This document shows, piece after piece, positions 53,136 to 63,927 of a stretch of DNA of 64,000 nt (its first letter is position 1; every line of letters starts with the position of its first letter). A program made the translations under genes and the position numbers. The stretch comes from Galeruca laticollis (Eukaryota > Arthropoda > Insecta > Coleoptera > Chrysomelidae). The notes beneath the pieces are model-generated. The model had not been told where the DNA came from. It made no database searches and was given only the letters and a program-made list of their open reading frames with translations. The stretch lies in assembly GCA_963921935.1 (NCBI GenBank), contig OY998178.1:200416862-200480861 (forward strand). Reading direction: 5' to 3'.

Positions 53136-55760
53136 CTAGAATTCTCGTTTACGGGTCTTGTGGTTGGCAAATGCCTGAACTAATTCAGATACGTTCATTT
53201 CACTAGCTTCCATAGCTTCTATGGAAAGTAACCCCAATGCCTTTAGTCTAACTTGTGACATGGTGGAACGCATAAAATTCTTTATACGTTTGAGCTTTGC
53301 AAACGAACGTTCTGCACTGACTACTGTAACAGGCAAAGTCAAAAATAAGACTAATACGGAGATTACTTCAGTAAAACTAGAACTAAGTTCCACATGTTTA
53401 ATTAAGATTAAAATGAGTAACTCTCTTATCGTAAAAATTGAATCTAATTCGGATTTAAAAGTATTTTTTAAAAGAACTAATTGTAAAGCAAATCCTTCAC
53501 TAATATCTTTCTAATAGTTTTCTTTTAATTTATTAGCATGTTCTATGATTTCTAAGTCATTTAGTTGCGATTAGCGCTGGGGTTCAAGAAACATAAACTT
53601 ATCGCTTACATGAAACATTCCTTCAAACCTAGTTTTTAATTGCTGAGTAACAATATCCACAACCCTATAAAAACGTTTACTCTGTACATATCCTCAGCAT
53701 TATTAAATCGATGATCTACTGATAATTCGTCATAATGTTTTTTAACTGTTCTAGCTCTTTTATTAGAAAATATGTGTATCTCAATACCCCATTTCTGACA
53801 AGTTAATTTTGCCTCTGTGATTATGTCCGAAAATTTCTCTCTGAGATCTGTTACATTAGTTAGACATCTCAATACCCCATTTCTGACAAGTTAATTTGGC
53901 CTCTGTGATTATGTCCGAAAATTTCTCTCCGAGATCTGTTACATTGGTTAGACATATTTTTAATAAATTGGTAGCATTAGATAAATCTTGATCGATTTTT
54001 TGTAATTTAGTAAAGGCCAAATTAGTTATAGTTATTAACTTTGTAACAATAATGAGCGTGATAACGAAATTAAAGGTTTTTCTTAAGAGATAAAGCTTGA
54101 TTACGTTCGTCGACTTTTTTACTTTCAAAATTTATTTTTGTTATGGCCTTTATGACATCTAAGAAGCGCAATTTAACAGCTGTACAAGATAATAATCGTC
54201 CAGACCAACGAGTTGGATTTAATTTTTTAGTGTTACCTCTGATTCTCCAGTGATGCTTGATAAAATATCCCATCTATTAATACTGAAACCAAAAAAACTA
54301 TAGAGCTCTTGCAAAACTGTAGAGAAATTTGATACTTCTTGGACCCTATTCAGTGCATCGTTGAGAACGAGGTTAAGGTTATGTGCAGCGCAATGTACAA
54401 ATGTAGCTGTCTTTTCCATTTGTTTTATCCTAGTTTGAACTCCAGAATAAGCACCACTCATTGTGCTAGCTCCATCGTACCCTTACCCCCTACATTTCTT
54501 AATGTCTTAGCCTAAGTTTAAAATTATATCTAAAATTTGAGAAGACATATCACCGGCCGATTGGCCTGTTACTTTATAAAAGCCCCAAAAAGATTCTACG
54601 ATATTAAATATCGGTATTTGTTTGTTTTGATCAATTTTTACATATCTAATAACTATGCTAAGCTGATCTACCTTACTCACATCTTGAGTGGTATCGACAA
54701 TGATGGAAAAAAATGGACTGCGCAGTATTGAATTAATTAGGGTGTGTTCAAGGTTTTAGCCCAAAAGTTGAATCAGTTCATTTTGGATTTGCGGACTTAG
54801 GTATTCGATAGTTCCCTTTGGTAAGTTAAGAACTCGTTTCATAACATCATCATATTCAGCTAACAAACATACATCGGAAATTAAATTTCCATTATATACA
54901 TCATTGAAGGATTCTCTGCGACCTCGGAATGAACCAGAATTTTTAGCAATTTTAAGTGTAATTTTTATTAGCCTTTCTATGACCTGGGCCCAAAAACTAC
55001 AGGCGTTTTTAGTCTGCTTTTCTAACTCGCTATCTAACGTAAAGCCTTTTTTCCATTGTTCATTCACTAAGCAAGCTTTTGCGTGATCCTCTGATTTGTC
55101 GTTTTCTTATTTTTTTTTGAAAGTCCTTGTCAGTAGTTGATACCAGATATCCAGCCTGATCCGTCCGATACTTGCCACCGTTCACAAAATAGCCAGCAAG
55201 GCTGACAATATACCAAGTTTAACTTAGGCGAGTAAGAAAGCCAAATATTTTGAACTGACTTTGAGGTACTTTTATAATAGTTTTCTGAAAAACAACGATT
55301 TTTTAAATCTCTTGGAAACGGACCTGTTGGTTGAAAAGGTTCCATACTTAATATTAACCTTTTTTGTTCTGCAGTAGGTTTGTCGGGAAAGTTGGCTTTG
55401 TCGGATGGATACAACTTGTTAGAATTAGAACTAGCAGTTGTGTTTTTAATTATTTTGTTTAAAATTTCACTATCGATGATACAGGTTTCTGAGGCCACAT
55501 CATTCTATGCCATCATCATCATTATAAGCGAATCCAATTTATCAGTCTCAGTAATTTCATTAATGGTAACATTTTCTTCATTTATTGACTCTTCAGACGT
55601 TGACGTTGATGCCTTTAAACTTGTATCTTTTGTTTGTAAAAAAAAACTAGTTAATTTTGGTATTTTTGTTAATTGATCATCTCTTCTTTGTTTCTCATTT
55701 TCTTCGTTTGTATGCACCTCTTTCGTATCTTTTTTTTTCTTGGCCTGCTTGCATTTTTTC
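53136..55760 (-). pseudogene. hAT element 2 transposase, broken (ZMYM1-like group)
   Basis: A splice acceptor (TTTATAG) at 55761 opens an exon with a Lys-rich start, then 55717-55505 (DDQLTKIPKLTSFFLQTKD) and 55498-55130 with a TTF-type zinc finger region (PFPRDLKNRCFSENYY, CQPCWLFCERW). The core is scattered over several frames: IVDTTQDVSKVDQLS-like reading near 54700-54620, MSGAYSGVQTRI and VHCAAHNLNLVLND (54461-54219), then 54128-53640. The C-terminal hATC domain reads VVSAERSFAKLKRIKNFMRS (53393-53136). Numerous frameshifts and a tandem duplication at 53779-53954. Exon 1 was not found. Confidence 0.88.
53779..53954. repeat. 88-bp tandem duplication in the hAT transposase gene
   Basis: 53779-53866 and 53867-53954 are nearly identical (TCTCAATACCCCATTTCTG at the start of both). 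It duplicates about 29 residues of the coding region. Confidence 0.9.
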
Positions 55761-56587
55761 CTATAAATAATTTTAGTTTTAAAACATATATTCTATCTTA
55801 CTTACTATTTTAATTATTATAATCACACACTTAATACACTGAATATAAAGTATGTTTCGTTTGCAAGCAAAACTAAGAAAGAAAAAACAATATACTTACT
55901 TAGTATTCCGGTATGTTCAATATTAACAAAATTATATTTCTTTTTACGTAATGTTTTTTTTTCACAAAAGATATAAACTATATAAAAATAACTAAGACAA
56001 ATTAACAATACAGCTTATTTTATAAACCAGGAACTACACTGATGACTGATCAACAAAACTGAAGAGCTCTGCCTACACAATAAGAAACGAGAAACCATTT
56101 TTTACAACTATAAAGATAAAAATAAATGTGCTAGCCACATGTTTGTAATGTATCTCTAAAGTATGAAATAAACTGAAAATTTATTCAAAAAAACCTAAAA
56201 GAGGTCAATTTTTATTAGCATTAGCAGATAGATCAGAGATAGGGTTACTTATCTCTGAGATAGATGAGGGATGCATAACTGATAATAATTACTTCTTCTT
56301 CTCTTAGTTTTTTGGCCTCCACCTTGACAGTACTTGGCCAGAACTGGTTTTCGCTTTGTATTTTACGTTACAAAGCTATATCTTGTTTCTACAGGAGATC
56401 TTTACTTTGCTTTCCTTACGTAACCACTAGGCTAGACATGTTAAAAAGAAACAGAACAACAGAGGTTAAAAAACTTTTCTCGATTAGGGGCAACAGCCAA
56501 GCATTTCACATTTCCGAAAAGTTGCCTCGGATTTGATAGTAATAGCACCCAGGTAATAGAAAGAAGGATTGGTTATGTCATATTCGA

Positions 56588-57540
56588 TTAAATTTCAATT
56601 TTAAAAACTTTAATAAATTTCATGAGGAGCTCTATACTTTTATAATTAAATTCGTATAATATAGAGGGCAATGATATAGGTGTCGGTATTTTTAGTTTAA
56701 TGAGTTCTACGTACAAATCAAAATTTGGTACTCGATTTATCGGACAGCCAAAGAAAGTGTGATGCAAATCACTTAGTTGTCCGCATATGCATATATTACT
56801 TTCCTTTATCCCAATTTTGTATAGGTGGTCACGGCTTAAACAATGTCTCGTTCTTAGTCTGTTAATTATGGTAGCATGTCTTTTATCAATGTGAGGTATT
56901 TTTGCTAAAAATGGTGAATTAGGAAATACTTTCTGAAAAAGTTGGTACCATCTCCCCTTATTTTCAAACAATGAGCTCCAGTAGTTTTGAAATTCCTTGA
57001 TTATTTTTTTTTAAAAAGGGGAAGAAGGTCTACAGCTTCATTTTTGAATTTTTCTGCAGGTATTCTAAGATTTCTTCCAATTTCCGCTAGTTTATCTGCC
57101 ATTTCATTTCCTTCTATACCCTTGTGTCCAGGGATCCATGCTAACACTATATCGTAGTTGTCTTTTATTGCATCCAGAACCATTTCCTTGGTATTTAGGG
57201 CATGCTTACCAGATTTTCCAAATTTCTCATTAGCAATTTGTTCAATCGCACTTTGGGAGTCCGAAAAAATAACACATTTCGTTAGTCCTTTTTTTCAAAT
57301 TTCTACTGCTATTTGGATTCCAATTACTTCCGCAGTGCAGATCTGCATATAATCATTCAATCTTGTAGAGTATCTGTAATTGATGGATGGAATGTAAATA
57401 CCACACCCCACTCTGTGACTGATTGGTTCCATTGATCCGTCTGTATAAATCCAACAATATTCATTAAAGCTTGGTGAAAATTCGTTAAGGAATTCCTTGG
57501 GGCCATACCGATCGCCTTTATTAATTTTAGCAAACACATA
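56588..57540 (-). pseudogene. LINE RNase H and C-terminal domain
   Basis: WIYTDGSMEPI (first Asp) and CTAEVIGIQIA (Glu) lie in the frame 57537-57295; then after a frameshift IFSDSQSAIEQ (second Asp) and WIPGHKGIEGNEMADKLA (57183-57001). After another frameshift the C-terminus (56971-56588) has LRTRHCLSRDHLYKIG and CICGQLSDLHHTFFGC. All catalytic residues are present across frames. Confidence 0.88.
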
Positions 57541-57636
57541 TTTTACCGACGCTATCTGGTATAATATTTCTGTTTGGTAACAGGGTTTAATATGGAATTT
57601 ATATAGATTGCTCTGCCAATCTTTTCTTTGCTTCTA

Positions 57637-59327
57637 TTATAGGTAAGTCCAATCTTTATTTTTCCAAAATCCTTGTTTTATACTGCAGAAATGCCAAAGT
57701 GTGTTAATGTAGTCATTTAAGGGATTGTTTATATCTTCAATAATTTTTAAGAAGAATTTAGTACTTAATATGAATCTTCGATAATCCAAGGATATTTCAC
57801 CAGCTTCAGCCAAAAGGCAATTTGTGGGTGTGGATTGCATTGCACCTAAGACGATTCTTAAGCTCTTGTATTGTATTTGATCTAATTTTTTCAATATTAG
57901 TTTATTACTGGGTTTGTTAATAAACGCTGCATAGTCTAGGTGTGATCTAATTATCCCTTTATATACCAAAAGAAGAGTGGCTGGGTCGGCACCCCAATAG
58001 GTACCACTAACCGCTTTCATTATGTTCAGCCCCTTTTGCGTCTTATTTTCTATATCTTGTACCTGCGAAGCCCAATTCAGATGTTGATTAAATATCACTC
58101 CCATATATTTTACTGGAGATTTTATTTCTATGTTCTTATTATTCACTTTAATGTTCGTCAAAGTTCCATTGTTTTTTCTTTTTGGTTTAAATAAAATTGC
58201 TGTTGACTTATCGGTTGATATATTAAAATTATGCAATTTAGTCCATTCGTAAATTTTGTTGAGATTTTGATTCATTTTCCTAATCATGTGGTTTGCATCA
58301 TCACCTTCAATCATTATAATGAAGTCATCAGCGTATTGGATTATCTTCATATCCTCTTCTACTACCTGATGTAAGGAGATGGTATAGATGTTAAATAGTA
58401 ATGGACTCAATGGTGATCCTTGAGCTAATCCTTGAGTGTTGTCTTTAGGGCCTATTAGTGTGCCATGTATATCTTTTACGTATATGTGTCTATTAATCAG
58501 TAAGTTGAAAACGAGGTTCACATATTTAGTTGGAATATTTAGTTCTATCATTTTGTGGTATAATACATATAAGTTAACATTGTCATAAGCTGCTTGAAGA
58601 TCTAGGAACACTGCCAATAATAGTTGGAGCTAAATGCATTTAATACAGCGCATGTTAGCACTGCGATTGCATCTCTCCTTCCTTTACCTTTGCGGAATCC
58701 AAATTGGTATTTTGGGAAATATTTCCTATTCTCCATAAGCCATTCGATTCTGATTTTAATTAAATTTTCTAATACTTTGCCAACGCAGGATGTTAAGGCA
58801 ATAGGTCTAAAATTATTGAAGTAGTTAGAATTTTTTCCTGGCTTAAGGAATGGTAATATAATCGTTTCTTTCCATTCATTAGGTATTTTATTGTTGATTA
58901 AAATGTTATTGAATATTTTGATTAAATTATGTTGGCCTATGGTAGGTAGATTTCTGATCATAGAGTAGGTAATGTTATCCTTTCCAGTTGCTTTATCCTT
59001 TTTATGGGATATGACATTATAATATTCTTCATGTGTAATAGGTGCCACTTCTTCATTTGGACAATCAATTGTAAACTCAGGATCTATATTACATATTGTT
59101 AGAGAGTCCAGGATCTGTTGTGCAATTTCTTTTTTCGGGAAGTTATTATTATTACTAGACATATAATTCTTAAATCCTTTAATCGTGTTCCATATTTTCC
59201 TAATTGGTGTTTCTCTATTCAGTGTTGTACAGAATTTTCTCAATGACATTTTTTTCTTTAACTTGAGTTTAATTTTAACCATTGCCTTGATTCGTTTATA
59301 TTCGATATAATTTTCAAGATTAGGCAA
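57637..59327 (-). pseudogene. LINE reverse transcriptase, one frameshift at motif A
   Basis: The frame 59327-58602 has the linker and fingers: AIPNEWKETIILP-like IPNEWKETIILPFLKPGK, FRPIALTSCVGKVLENLI and FPKYQFGFRKGKGRRDA. A frameshift at about 58620 leads to the frame 58617-57637: MAVFLDLQAAYDNV (motif A), GLAQGSPLSPLLFNIY (motif B), IQYADDFIIMI (motif C) and the thumb with YMGVIFNQHLNW, WGADPATLLLVYKGIIRS. All catalytic Asp residues are kept. Confidence 0.9.
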
Positions 59328-59369
59328 GTTTTTAAAAATCTCTATAGCTTTTCTTCTTTCTTGAATTAG

Positions 59370-59946
59370 CTAAAAACATTCCTCATCCCACCAAGCAGCA
59401 GATTTCTTTTCATTCCCTCCTGATTTACGAGTCGGTATGATAATATTAGCTGCATTATTAATTATCTTGTTAAAGTCTTCATATTCCATCAGGCCTTCCT
59501 CAGTTTCGTAGTAATAGGTTTCTATTAGTGTTGAATATCGTTCCCAGTTTGCTCTCTTACAGTTTCTTTTCTTTTCCTTGAGCGGTCTTTGAATGTATTC
59601 GTTGATTGTACATATTGTAGGAAAGTGATCACTCCCTCCAGTATCATCATACGTTTTCCAGCTACATTTACTCGCAATTTTACTAGAAGCTATGGCTAAG
59701 TCGATTGCTGAAGACCTCTTGTTCCATTCTCCTAATCTTGTTGGAGTTCCATCATTTAATATCAACAGTTCTTCTTTTTCTAATGATTGTTTGACAATTA
59801 TTCCGTTTGTGTTCTTATCAGTGCATCCCCACATCGGATCGTGGGCATTAAGATCACCCATGATGATGAAAGGTTTTGGCGTATTTTTTAGAAGATCATT
59901 ACATTTATCTTCTCCTAAGGTCTGTCCCGCCGGGTTGTAAATATTT

Positions 59947-59986
<40 letters not shown>

Positions 59987-60395
59987 AATTTTCTAGGTAA
60001 ATCGTTAAAACCTGTAAATTTGACGGATCAATTATCCTATTGTCTGTTAATTGATGAACAATTTCATCTTTGACTATTGTGCAAATACCCCCATACCCGT
60101 CTATTCTGTCTTGTCTATAAATAACATAATTTTTAATTTTGAAATAATATGTTTCATTAATCCAAGCTTCATTTAATAAGATAATATCTGGGTTTTCGTC
60201 ATGTATAATGAAATTTAGCTGATCGTATCGCGCTTTTAAACTGTGAATGTTCCATTGAATAATTTTTAGTGCATAATGATTGGCTAAGTTGTTTATATTA
60301 TTTTGGTCTTCATGCATGTGATTCATTGTAGAAAGTTTTGTCTCCTGGTTTACTGTACAGCCTTGCCATGAATTGTAGTACGTATTCTTTGTCAT
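59370..60395 (-). CDS. LINE endonuclease domain, open, with in-frame (TA)n insertion
   Basis: A 341-codon frame. ALKIIQWNIHSLKARYDQL starts the APE-like fold, LLNEAWI has the catalytic Glu, GDLNAHDPMWG the Asp/Asn, and GGSDHFPTI the Asp-His pair. Between the second and third blocks a (TA)n microsatellite (59952-59982) is translated as alternating Ile and Tyr (IYIYIYIYIYI). A TAG at about 59370-59372 ends the frame right before RT, in frame with it; a single stop thus splits ORF2. The N-terminus before AL is a possible start region (ATG within 60395-60330). Confidence 0.88.
59951..59983. repeat. (TA)n microsatellite inside the LINE endonuclease
   Basis: About 33 bases of pure TA dinucleotides that keep the coding frame open. 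Confidence 0.95.
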
Positions 60396-60645
60396 AATGA
60401 TTAAGTTTATTAGCCATATTCATAATATCCTGCAGTGTATGAGCGTCGCTCTTCTCAGATCTTTTAGCGGGTTCGTATGGTCCTTCGTCACTATTACTGT
60501 CAACTACTGATGGTGGCACATAGTATGTGCTTGACGTGGAGGCTGGAGAACACCTTACTTATCCATTTTGGTTAATAAGCAAATCTTTGTCCCTTTTCAT
60601 CATATCCTACGCTGTCGCTTTTTCTTTTGTTCGCTAAAGCTGCTT

Positions 60646-61786
60646 TTACATACGTATATTTCCGAGGGGAAGTCTCCACATGTACTGTTCTTCTGTAGTT
60701 AATTGGGGTAACATTCTCGATGGATTTTCTTTCATTGGTAAAGGCGGAAATTCTTCTTGGTTCCTCAATATTGGTCCCTGGTTGTTGTTTCTATTATGTT
60801 TGGGGTACCTTTCGCCTGCTTCGAAAAACGATATGTTGTCCAAAGACATTGCCTCCCTAATTAAATTTTGTCTTTTCCTCTCCGGGCAATCTCGACTGGT
60901 GCTTAGATGCTCTGAACTATCGCAATGAATGCAATTAATGTTGCAAATAATTTCTTCTTCATGTTTCTCCTTACCGCATCTATAACATTTACTTTTGTTT
61001 GATTTGCATTGCTTTTTGATATGTCCGTAATTTAAACAATTGAAACATTGAAATACCGGCATAATATAGGGTAACACTCTATGTTCTATCCCACATATCA
61101 TTACACTTTTAGGTAATGTTGTTCCAGAAAAGGTATAGCGGATAGTTTCAGTGGGGACTAAAACCATATTTTCGGCTTTCTCATTTATTTTTTCAGTATT
61201 TAAAGCCTTCTGATTTCTTTGACCACCATTTACATTGAATTTCTTTATCAAAAATCTTTTAGTTTCCAGAATTTTAATATTATTGTTTGTTGTATTCGAA
61301 TAATTATTTATCGTTTCATCAGAAATAGATGTATTTATATATTTTACTATGCCCTTACATGAAACATTTTTACTCGGAATAAACATATCATACCCCTTAT
61401 TTTTAATTTTTGTATTGTCCAATACTTCATTTGCATCTGTATATGAATGAAATTCAATGCTAATTCTATTTTTACCCTTTTTATTGATTTTAGAAATGTT
61501 ATTAATTTTCAAATCAAGAATTTCACGAGCAATGGCTAAGTAATTATCATTACCAATGTTTTTATTGTTGTCTGTATTGGCTTCAATATATATTTCAAAC
61601 GGTGCCTTGTCAAACTGGTTATAACTGTTGATAATTATTTGGTTACTTTTTTTGCTAGTTTCTTTGGTTACTTCTTTTAAATTAGGCGGTCTATCACTAA
61701 TTTCCATATCGTTATTATTCATAATAATATCATTTTCTATTTCAATAGGTGATACAGGGGGGCCGCCCCCCTGCCCTATCACTCAT
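60646..61786 (-). CDS. LINE ORF1 protein with three zinc knuckles
   Basis: A 378-codon frame. The N-terminal third is acidic and Asn-rich, the middle contains an RNA-recognition-like region (FEIYIEANTD, RISIEFHSYTDANEVL), and the C-terminal third has CCHC knuckles: CFNCLNYGHIKKQC, CYRCGKEKHEEEIIC and CIHCDSSEHLSTSRDC. Ends at 60646. An ATG at 61786-61784 (MSDRAGG) lies in another frame; a frameshift in the G/C run near 61755-61772 separates it from the rest. Otherwise a start at the ATG of MNNNDMEISD is possible. ORF1 binds element RNA. Confidence 0.85.
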
Positions 61787-62083
61787 ATTAACTCTCTTGA
61801 TTTATCGAGTATTAAAAATACTTTCCCAAATAACAAAATAAATAAATAAAAAATTGACTCTATGTATTTAATAGGAAACCTAAATATTTAGATGCTAATA
61901 TTAAATCGAATATAACAGTTTTCTCTTTATGAAATAGGAAAATGATAGGTTTTAATTAAACAAAGGATTAGTTAGTAAATTAGCCTACCTCCTAACTTTG
62001 CTTTTTAAATTTCGCACTGACACTTGCTTTCACTTCAAGCCTCAAACATCGAATCCTGATAATAATTATATCTCGTAGTGGAA

Positions 62084-62091
62084 GTGGGTGC
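62084..62091 (+). repeat. Target duplication of the MITE, left copy
   Basis: GTGGGTGC, identical to 62720-62727. Confidence 0.9.
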
Positions 62092-62719
62092 TAGGTACGC
62101 GCACGATGTATCGATGTTTCGAAAACATCGATATTTGTATTTCGATGTTTATATCGATGTTTTTTTATTCGATATTTATAGGGAACATCGATATTTTTTT
62201 GCGATGTTTTCTTCTATTTTGATTAAAGAAAGTAGAAAGTAAATTAAACATTTGATAGAACATCTCTGATTTATTTATTCTTTAATATGAATGCTTTAAA
62301 ATATGCGTCTGAGTTTGTTGCCAAGCTTAACTGAAAAACATACACTTTCTTTGTCTTACTCACGCGCAATGGAAAAAGATGCCCTTATACAAAATTGTAA
62401 GGAGGCATTGTTGCGCCTTTGCTGTCATCTCATTTGAATATCAAACTAGGTTTTAGTTCTTTTCTATTCTGTTTACTTCTTGAATGTATTTTTTCTTTCA
62501 TATAAATTGTATTAGATGTATCACTAAAACACGTTGAATAGAAATGATGTTCAAATTATTAACAGTTTAATTTTTTCCTGCCATATGTCATATTCTTAAA
62601 AACATCGATGCTTAGAAACATTGATATTTTCAAGCCGATGTTTTTACAACATCGATAGTGCATATTCGAGGTATCATTTGATGTCAACATCGATGCTTTC
62701 AAAATTTTGCGCATCCCTA
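62092..62719. mobile_element. 628-bp hAT-type MITE with CATCGAT clusters
   Basis: Ends TAGGTACGCGCA and (reverse complement) TAGGGATGCGCA, 10 of 12 alike, flanked by an exact 8-bp duplication. Both subterminal regions are packed with CATCGAT or close variants (62103-62215 and 62600-62698), while the centre (62220-62590) is plain AT-rich DNA. No coding capacity. The clustered motifs look like transposase-binding subterminal repeats of hAT elements (inference). Confidence 0.88.
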
Positions 62720-62727
62720 GTGGGTGC
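62720..62727 (+). repeat. Target duplication of the MITE, right copy
   Basis: GTGGGTGC. Confidence 0.9.
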
Positions 62728-62847
62728 TGCCATACTACCATTTACCGCGCCTTTGCAAATATAGTACCTAATTGAAAGTAAATTAAATTTAAAATATTGA
62801 GGGTTTGGTCTGTAAAATAACGAGTTTTTAGTTTAGTACTTTTTCGT

Positions 62848-62933
62848 TGCGCTGGCGCTTGGTGTCCCCGGGGCCCCCAAAACCACGGCCCCCACGCAAC
62901 TGCGGGCCCTGTGGGCCCTTAGTTACGCCACTG
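62848..62933 (-). repeat. Right terminal region of hAT element 2
   Basis: GC-rich (GGGGCCCCCAAAACC, GGGCCCTGTGGGCCC) and ends in AGTTACGCCACTG. Several GGCCC palindromes. Confidence 0.8.
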
Positions 62934-62941
62934 GATCAAGC
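62934..62941 (+). repeat. Target duplication of hAT element 2, right copy
   Basis: GATCAAGC. Confidence 0.92.
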
Positions 62942-63164
62942 TAAAAAACAATATGAGCTAAGACGTCGTAACGTGGAATTTGCAGTTGGCGATTTAGTTT
63001 GGAAGAAAAAGTTTACATTGTTTGATGCTGGTAATTATTATACAGCGAAACTAGATGGAACGTTTGAAGGCCCTTTTAGAATCTCCAAAAAATGTGGTTA
63101 TTGCGTATATGAACTTGAAGATTTACAGAGTAAATCAAAAGATCGTTGGATACGCAAGACTTGA
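62934..63164 (+). pseudogene. Gypsy-type integrase C-terminus after the hAT insertion
   Basis: Reads KKQYELRRRNVEFAVGDLVW, then LDGTFEGPFRISKKCGYCVY and ends DRWIRKT at 63164. It begins with the duplicated bases GATCAAGC and takes up the frame interrupted at 52581. The GDLVW/GPF-I pattern is the SH3-like DNA-binding tail of Gypsy-type integrases. Confidence 0.88.
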
Positions 63165-63213
63165 AACCTTATCACGAAGTTGAATACGAGTCAATTTACT
63201 GTGTAAATTCTTT

Positions 63214-63226
63214 GGAGAGGGAGTAG
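63214..63226 (+). promoter_or_regulatory. Polypurine tract
   Basis: GGAGAGGGAGTAG just before the LTR start at 63227. Confidence 0.6.
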
Positions 63227-63468
63227 TGTTATGGTCTGAATTTAGAATAAAATAATTACTTACTTTATTTCTTAAATATCTTCTTCAATTTAAACAGGTT
63301 GGCGCGTTTCACTAACAGTAGCTTTCTCAAAACGAATGAATAAGGTATAATTTAAAAATGTTTTAATATATACAATGCATAAATACAGAATTCTATTATA
63401 CTAATGTTAAAAAAGGTATTGAAAGAAATTACCTGGAAATTCATTCACTACAAAAATTCCTAAGCAAA

Positions 63469-63534
63469 CACGCAAAAAAGGGGCTACTGAAACAGAGTGG
63501 TAACCGCGGACATGCATGTTTCTGGCTCATTTGC
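63469..63534 (+). repeat. Direct repeat copy 1 next to an inverted segment
   Basis: CACGCAAAAAAGGGGCTACT to GGCTCATTTGC; repeated at 63822-63886. Confidence 0.92.
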
Positions 63535-63536
63535 CA

Positions 63537-63577
63537 CTTCAGCACGGTATAACCAAATAAGGATGTGAAATTTGGGA
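63537..63577 (+). repeat. 41-bp segment found inverted at 63887-63927
   Basis: CTTCAGCACGGTATAACC to AAATTTGGGA. It follows the first direct repeat; after the second direct repeat the same segment is in reverse orientation. Confidence 0.9.
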
Positions 63578-63821
63578 TAAAAGATGTTAATCGAAACATG
63601 GGAAAACACAAAACAACGGATTTCAGCAGGGAATCCAAACGCTCATTTGTGCCTTCAATTGGAAGATCCCGAGTTTTCGGGGCAACAACCAAGATCAACT
63701 CGGAGGCGCATATAGCCCCCCCCCCCCCATGAACCTTCCGACCCATAGTAAATAACAAAGAAGATGTAGGAATATCGCGTGATATGTTAACAACAACAAC
63801 AAAGAGATTCATGGGTAATTC

Positions 63822-63886
63822 ACGCAAAAAAGGGGCTACTGAAACAGAGTGGTAACCGCGGACATACATGTTTCTGGCTCATTTGC
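63822..63886 (+). repeat. Direct repeat copy 2
   Basis: Same as 63469-63534 with one substitution near GGACATACATG. Confidence 0.92.
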
Positions 63887-63927
63887 TCCCAAATTTCACA
63901 TCCTTATTGGGTTATACCGTGCTGAAG
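63887..63927 (-). repeat. Inverted copy of the 41-bp segment
   Basis: Reverse complement of 63537-63577 (TCCCAAATTTCACATCC to GTGCTGAAG), with one base changed. Confidence 0.9.

Larger units (their letters stand above)
56285..61860 (-). mobile_element. Nearly full-length LINE (I-like) inside hAT element 2
   Basis: Minus strand: ORF1 (61786-60646), endonuclease (60395-59370), RT (59327-57637), RNase H (57540-57001), C-terminal Cys motif (56971-56588) and a 3' UTR down to an AGAAGAAGAAG stretch near 56290. Only a few disruptions: one stop between endonuclease and RT, and frameshifts near 58620, 57300 and 57000. It is the youngest-looking LINE in the window. The clade is inferred from two ORFs plus RNase H. 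Confidence 0.88.
52582..62933 (-). mobile_element. hAT element 2 (10.35 kb with nested insertions)
   Basis: Left end CAGTAGCGTAACTTC and right end, in reverse complement, CAGTGGCGTAACTAAGG, flanked by an exact 8-bp duplication GATCAAGC. The transposase gene is on the minus strand (55760-53136). The element contains a nearly full LINE (56285-61860) and a hAT-type MITE (62092-62719). Without these it would be about 4.1 kb, a normal hAT size. Confidence 0.92.
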
